Notes under the pieces: generated by a model
What the model was told of the DNA's origin: nothing
The model's database searches: none
What the model saw: only the letters and a program-made list of their open reading frames with translations
NCBI GenBank assembly: GCA_041748615.1
Contig: JBGTCY010000147.1
Coordinates: forward strand, 1 to 10,599
Direction of reading: 5' to 3'
Length of the DNA: 10,599 bases
DNA from: JBGTCY01 sp041748615
GTDB taxonomy: Bacteria > Bacteroidota > Bacteroidia > Chitinophagales > CAIOSU01
Made by a program: the position numbers and the translations under genes
In this document: positions 6,667 to 10,599 of the stretch, one piece after another
Layout: every line of letters starts with the position of its first letter
Position numbering within the stretch: position 1 is the stretch's first letter

Positions 6667-8198
6667 AAAGGAAAAATATTTTCATTTTTTTTGTCTGGAA
6701 AAGGACAACAGTTCGGACACTTTCTCCTTCGGAGAAGGGCGGGATGAGGCTTTTTGGAGAGGGGGCGGGGGTGAGGCTGCTGATGTTATTTCTTCTTCTC
6801 CTTTTCTTCCAACTCCCCCTTCATTCTCAAACTTCAGACACCACTGAAACCCTTTCGCTGAATGATTTTCTTGAATTAGTAATAGCCTATCACCCGCTGG
6901 CGAAGCAGGCTGATTTGATTCCGCAGGAAGCGCGTCAGCGGTTAGTAACCGCGCGGGGCGGATTCGACCCTTTTCTTTTTTCAACGCTCGACAACAAAGA
7001 GTTTTCCGGCACTGAATATTTTTTTCTGAATGAAACGGGCGTGAAAGTGCCGCTTTGGCTTGGGATGGAAGTGCGGGGCGGCTACGCCATCAATCGCGGA
7101 GATTTTCTTAATCCTGAAAACACGCTGCCCGCGCAGGGGCAGATGCTCGCAGGTCTCAGCGCCAACATCGGGCAGGGATTGTTCACCGATGCGAGGCGCA
7201 CCGCTTTAAGACAAGCGAAAATTTTCCGCGAAGCCAGCCGCTTCCAGCGCATCGCTCTATTGAACGATTTGCTGCTCGCCAGCACCCACGATTATTGGCA
7301 CTGGGCGATGTATTACAATATTTTAATTGTGTTTAATGAAGCGTATGATATCTCGCAGCAGCAATTCGAAAATGTAAAAAATGCTTTTTTGCTGGGCGAT
7401 GTTCCCGCCATTGACACGCTCGAAGCGTTTATCCAGTTACAGGACATTTCATTCAGCCTAAACCAGGCGCAGTTGCAGTTTGCGAACGCGGGCTTGCAAT
7501 TGTCGAACCATCTATGGTCGGAAAATCTGATGCCGCTGCGTATCCGCAACAATCAGATTCCGGAGCGGCTCAGCGAAGTGAATTTCGACAAAGTCCTCAC
7601 CCTCGATTCGCTCAACCGCATCCTTGATGCCATCGCAGAATTTCATCCCGAAATCCGGCAACTGCAATATGCTATCGAGCAGTTGGATGCCGAGCGAAAA
7701 CTGAAACTCGAATCGCTGAAGCCGCGAGTGAACTTCAACTATAATTTGTTAAGCGAGCAACGTTTCCGCTTCGTCAGCCAGCCCGACATTGCAACGGTGT
7801 TGAGCACCAACTACAAATGGGGATTCGACATTTCGATGCCGCTCTTTTGGGGACAAGGCAGGGGACAATACCGGCTGGCGCAATTGAAAGTGAAGGAAGC
7901 CGGGTATCAATTAGATTTTAAAAATGCTGAGGTCTCGAATAAAATACAATCATTCTTTAATGATCTCATCACGTTACGCAGTCAGATAGAACTGTTCGAC
8001 AGCGCGGCTGACAACTACAGGCGGCTGCTCGCAGCCGAGCGCATTCGTTTTGATGCGGGGGAAAGCTCCGTGTTTCTCATCAACACACGGCAGCTGAAAC
8101 TGCTGGAATTTCAAACCAAGCTGCTGGAAGTGAAAGCCCGCTACAATATGGCGCTTGCCGGCATCGCGTGGGCAAGCGGAATGATGGGAGTGCAGTAG
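6663..8198 (+). CDS. TolC-type outer-membrane efflux/secretion factor
   Basis: This encodes up to 511 residues of an OEP-family outer-membrane channel. The helical duplications are visible, for example LSLNDFLELVIAYHPLAKQA near the N-terminus and LLAAERIRFDAGESSVFLIN near the C-terminus. Segment NIGQGLFTDARRTALRQAK is typical of Bacteroidetes members. The start is uncertain. ATG 6663 overlaps the HlyD stop (ATGA) and gives MKRKNIFIFF, which looks like the beginning of a signal peptide. About 90 bases of GC-rich repeat then interrupt it before a strongly hydrophobic run, LMLFLLLLFFQLPLHSQ. The ATG at 6744 begins inside the repeat. The ATG at 6783 gives MLFLLLLFFQLPLHSQTSD, a compact signal-like sequence without an N-terminal positive charge. 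No terminator was seen before the convergent yceI-type gene 9 bp downstream. Confidence 0.88.
   Translation: MKRKNIFIFFVWKRTTVRTLSPSEKGGMRLFGEGAGVRLLMLFLLLLFFQLPLHSQTSDTTETLSLNDFLELVIAYHPLAKQADLIPQEARQRLVTARGGFDPFLFSTLDNKEFSGTEYFFLNETGVKVPLWLGMEVRGGYAINRGDFLNPENTLPAQGQMLAGLSANIGQGLFTDARRTALRQAKIFREASRFQRIALLNDLLLASTHDYWHWAMYYNILIVFNEAYDISQQQFENVKNAFLLGDVPAIDTLEAFIQLQDISFSLNQAQLQFANAGLQLSNHLWSENLMPLRIRNNQIPERLSEVNFDKVLTLDSLNRILDAIAEFHPEIRQLQYAIEQLDAERKLKLESLKPRVNFNYNLLSEQRFRFVSQPDIATVLSTNYKWGFDISMPLFWGQGRGQYRLAQLKVKEAGYQLDFKNAEVSNKIQSFFNDLITLRSQIELFDSAADNYRRLLAAERIRFDAGESSVFLINTRQLKLLEFQTKLLEVKARYNMALAGIAWASGMMGVQ
6722..6778 (+). repeat. GC-rich hairpin plus tandem repeat inside the start of the outer-membrane gene
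   Basis: A perfect 6-bp hairpin, TTCTCC-TTC-GGAGAA (6722-6736), runs into two near-copies of one unit. The first is GGAGAAGGGCGGGATGAGG.. (6731-6751). The second, at 6756-6778, begins GGAGAGGGGGCGGG and also ends TGAGGCT. The pattern of a purine-rich GGAGAGGG..GGGGTGAGG unit resembles interspersed intergenic repeats that I associate with Bacteroidetes genomes. Here it is read in frame as low-complexity peptide (TLSPSEKGGMRLFGEGAGVR), unlike anything expected in a signal peptide. Confidence 0.6.
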
Positions 8199-8207
8199 CG
8201 GAATAAA

Positions 8208-8924
8208 TTATAAATTCGACTTATCCAGATTGTCTATCATCCCAATCAACTCCAACGCCATATCTATACTATCCATAATCGCGGCATTCCCGATTCCCCC
8301 AATCACAGAGTTTTCCTTGTAAATGATGTTATAATCATTGCGATTGATGCTAAAGCGTGAATAGGCTTTTATTTCATTGTTCTGTAGTGTAATCACAGCA
8401 GGAATGGTGATGTCATTGGTCGCTTCCTTGATGGTAAGCCTGCCTTTAATTTGATGCGTGCCGTTAGGTTGTTTTTTCTCCAACTCATTGACGGATATGA
8501 TTTTGAAACCGATGGTAGGATATTCATTTACATAGAAAAAATTATTCCGCATCCGGTCTAACATTTTTTTGTATTGGCTTGGTGAATTTTTCAGGCTGAC
8601 GATATCAAGCGTGTTCATGTCAATAATAAAATCACCGGAGGAAATCCGGTTGGCGTTGACATCAATTTCGCCATTCGCTAATTGCAGGATTCCCTGGTAT
8701 TCCGTGTAGGGCCACTTTTTCTTCCCAACCCAATGAACGACCGATTTTTTTTTGTCCATTTTGAATTTCCCGGAAACTACCGCTGAACCAAGCAATCGCT
8801 GAGGCGCACGTTGTTCCTGCGTAATCCATTCCGGTGGCGCGGGCAATTCGCATTTTTGTGATTGACATCCCGAAAAGAGAGTGATACAAAGCAGTAACAA
8901 ACTCGCGAAAAGGAAATGATTCAT
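8208..8924 (-). CDS. YceI-domain lipoprotein
   Basis: This is a 238-residue exported protein. The N-terminus is a lipoprotein signal, MNHFLFASLLLLCITLFSGC, with Cys20 as the likely lipidated residue. The mature protein carries a YceI fold from about residue 52: SVVHWVGKK, then GILQLANGEI, then GDFIIDMNTLDIVSL, then FFYVNEYPTIGFKIISV and GRLTIKEATNDITIPAVI. YceI proteins are lipocalin-like barrels that bind isoprenoids or other amphiphilic molecules in the periplasm; the ligand here is unknown. The start ATG at 8924 directly begins the signal peptide. The gene converges with the outer-membrane factor gene (9 bp between stops) and is divergent from porX, so it is not part of the export operon by strand. 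Confidence 0.88.
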   Translation of the reverse strand: MNHFLFASLLLLCITLFSGCQSQKCELPAPPEWITQEQRAPQRLLGSAVVSGKFKMDKKKSVVHWVGKKKWPYTEYQGILQLANGEIDVNANRISSGDFIIDMNTLDIVSLKNSPSQYKKMLDRMRNNFFYVNEYPTIGFKIISVNELEKKQPNGTHQIKGRLTIKEATNDITIPAVITLQNNEIKAYSRFSINRNDYNIIYKENSVIGGIGNAAIMDSIDMALELIGMIDNLDKSNL

Positions 8925-9119
8925 TGTATTTATGTTTTTTACCGGATGAAAATTATCTCATTTTTCTATCAATATTTTTTTGTTAACTGATATATCTGAA
9001 AATTGCTCGTTTTTGAACAACAACCTTTTTTCATGATTTTAAAAATGATAATCCCGTAGAATTCTAAGATGCATTTGAACCCATAAAATCCCTGAGGTTT
9101 AAAAGTTTAAATTTGTCTC
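8925..9119. other. Divergent intergenic region between the YceI-type gene and porX
   Basis: This is 195 bases of AT-rich DNA containing the start regions of both genes. On the plus side a TAnnTTTG match lies against the porX start. On the minus side TAATTTTC, one base off the same form, lies about 30 bases before the yceI-type ATG. A short palindrome TTTAAA-AG-TTTAAA spans 9098-9111. No small ORF, RNA gene or terminator was recognised. Confidence 0.4.
9108..9115 (+). promoter_or_regulatory. Possible -7 element for porX (TAAATTTG)
   Basis: TAAATTTG is an exact TAnnTTTG match ending five bases before the porX ATG at 9120. If used, transcription would begin at or very near the start codon, giving a leaderless or nearly leaderless message. 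No TTG is present about 20 bases upstream (the nearest TTTG, 9074-9077, is 30 bases away), which lowers confidence. Confidence 0.33.
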
Positions 9120-10599
9120 ATGCAAAAAATTCACATACTCTGGGCTGATGATGAAATTGACTTACTGAAGCCGCAGATTATTTTTTTAGAACAAAAAGGG
9201 TACACGGTTACACCCGTCACAAATGGACAGGACGCTATAGACAGATGCCGGAAAAATCATGTTGACATAGTATTCTTAGATGAATCTATGCCGGGTATTT
9301 CGGGATTGGAAGCCCTTTCTCAAATTAAGATCATCAACCCATCTCTGCCTGTTGTGATGATTACAAAAAATGAAGCTGAAAATATCATGGAGGAAGCCAT
9401 AGGCGCTCAGATAGCCGACTACCTCATCAAGCCGGTGAAACCCAACCAGATATTGCTGACGCTGAAAAAACTTATTGACAATAAAAAACTTGTGAGCGAA
9501 AAAACAACCTCTGATTTTCAGCGTGAGTTTCAGCAGATTTTTTCCACCATTCAAAGCACTGAAAACCACAAAGACTGGGCGGAAGTTTATAAAAAATTGA
9601 TTTACTGGGAACTCAATCTGGAAAAATCAGGAACGGGGATGCGGGAAGTGCTTGCCATGCAAAAACAGGAAGCCAATGTTGAGTTCAATAAATTTATCAT
9701 CAAAAATTATTTGAAATGGCTGAACTCGGATGGACAAGATGTACCGGTTCTCTCGCACAAACTGATGAGTAAAAAAGTTTTTCCGCTTATCAATAAAGAC
9801 ATTCCGACCTTTTTGGTACTGATTGATAATCTCCGATACGACCAATGGAAAACCATTCAACCTATTATCTCTGAAACTTTTCGATTAGTCAGTGAAGATA
9901 GTTATTTCAGCATTTTACCTACCGCTACACAGTACAGCCGGAATGCAATTTTTTCAGGCATGCTGCCCACAAAAATTCAACAGCAATACCCGAAACTCTG
10001 GAAAAGTGATGACGATGATGGCGGAAAAAACCTCTCTGAAGATGTTTTTTTTACCGACTTGCTGAAGCGCTCTTTTAAAGATGACATTCGCCATGAATAC
10101 ATCAAAATCACCAACCACCAGGATGGCAAAAAATTCGAGGATAACCTGCTCAACTATCTGAACAACAATATCGTTGCCGTTGTCTATAATTTTATTGACA
10201 TGCTCTCGCATGCCCGCACGGAAATGGAAGTGCTCAAAGAACTCGCGAGCGATGAAGCCGCTTACCGTTCACTGACTGAATCATGGTTTCAACACTCTCC
10301 ATTACTGACCGCATTAAAAAAATTAGAAGGCAAAAAGGCGCAGATTATTTTCACCACCGACCACGGGACGATTCGCGTCAACACGCCCAGCAAGTGCATT
10401 GCCGACCGCACCACTACCACCAACATCCGCTACAAAACCGGCAAGAACCTGAATTTTGAAGCGAAAGATGTCTTTGAAATCAAAAACCCTTCGGATGCGC
10501 ATTTGCCGAAACAATATGTCAGTTCCAGTTACATTTTCGCGCGGGAAGACAAATATTTTGTCTATCCGAATAACTACAATCATTTCGTGAATTTCTTCC
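9120..10599 (+). CDS. porX: PorX-type response regulator with PglZ domain (3' end beyond window)
   Basis: The frame is open from ATG 9120 through 493 codons to the window edge, so the gene is partial; PorX proteins are about 520 residues. The receiver domain (about 4-118) has the acidic pocket Asp10-Asp11, phospho-acceptor Asp54 in VFLDESMPG, Thr82 in MITK and Lys104 in DYLIKPV. A helical linker follows, then a PglZ (alkaline-phosphatase superfamily) domain from about 225. Its metal and nucleophile candidates are Asp236 in VLIDNLRYD, Thr270 in PTATQYSR, Asp360 and His364 in FIDMLSHAR, and Asp414-His415 in FTTDHG. A further metal-ligand histidine expected near the C-terminus lies past the edge. 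PorX works with the sensor kinase PorY and the sigma factor SigP to control type IX secretion genes, and characterised PorX has phosphodiesterase activity on oligoribonucleotides. All visible key residues are intact. PorY is not in the window. Confidence 0.93.
   Translation, partial: MQKIHILWADDEIDLLKPQIIFLEQKGYTVTPVTNGQDAIDRCRKNHVDIVFLDESMPGISGLEALSQIKIINPSLPVVMITKNEAENIMEEAIGAQIADYLIKPVKPNQILLTLKKLIDNKKLVSEKTTSDFQREFQQIFSTIQSTENHKDWAEVYKKLIYWELNLEKSGTGMREVLAMQKQEANVEFNKFIIKNYLKWLNSDGQDVPVLSHKLMSKKVFPLINKDIPTFLVLIDNLRYDQWKTIQPIISETFRLVSEDSYFSILPTATQYSRNAIFSGMLPTKIQQQYPKLWKSDDDDGGKNLSEDVFFTDLLKRSFKDDIRHEYIKITNHQDGKKFEDNLLNYLNNNIVAVVYNFIDMLSHARTEMEVLKELASDEAAYRSLTESWFQHSPLLTALKKLEGKKAQIIFTTDHGTIRVNTPSKCIADRTTTTNIRYKTGKNLNFEAKDVFEIKNPSDAHLPKQYVSSSYIFAREDKYFVYPNNYNHFVNFF

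Noticed and set aside
8199..8207. Bidirectional terminator between the convergent outer-membrane factor and YceI-type genes
   Set aside because: Only nine bases separate the stops and no GC-rich stem followed by a T-run is visible on either strand.
9276..10583. Several minus-strand open frames (85-97 residues) across 9276-10583
   Set aside because: They are all antisense to the continuous porX frame, which explains this DNA fully from 9120 to the edge.

Overview
The window looks like a chromosomal segment of a Bacteroidetes (Bacteroidota) bacterium. Three things point there. A PorX-type response regulator with a PglZ domain, the regulator of the type IX secretion system, fills the right end. 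Upstream regions carry matches to the Bacteroidetes promoter form (TTG near -33, TAnnTTTG near -7). Shine-Dalgarno sequences are not evident before most genes. No rRNA, tRNA or CRISPR array was seen.

Left part (1-2674), minus strand. A gene for a protein with a C-terminal DUF3883 (PD-(D/E)XK-like) domain sits in AT-rich DNA. It is bounded like an integron-type gene cassette: a GTTACC core lies just before the gene, and an imperfect palindrome of about 130 bp ending in GTTACC lies just after it. This looks like a cassette without a visible integrase. Upstream of it, on the same strand, is a housekeeping-type HD-superfamily phosphohydrolase of the dGTPase/SAMHD1-like group.

Centre (2745-8198). 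A TetR-type regulator is divergent from a three-gene export operon: an ABC exporter with fused membrane and ATPase domains, a HlyD-type membrane fusion protein and a TolC-type outer-membrane factor. Together these three would form an inner-membrane to outer-membrane channel. The divergent promoter region carries two 17-bp palindromes placed over the predicted -33 and -7 elements, good candidates for the TetR operator. The ATPase domain keeps Walker A and the Walker B aspartate but lacks the usual Q-loop, signature, catalytic glutamate and H-loop residues. The start of the outer-membrane gene is interrupted in frame by a GC-rich repeated sequence, so its true start is uncertain.

Right part (8208-10599). 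A YceI-domain lipoprotein gene converges on the export operon. A divergent porX begins at 9120 and is open at the window edge after 493 codons. Its start codon lies just after a TAnnTTTG match, so its message may be leaderless or nearly so.
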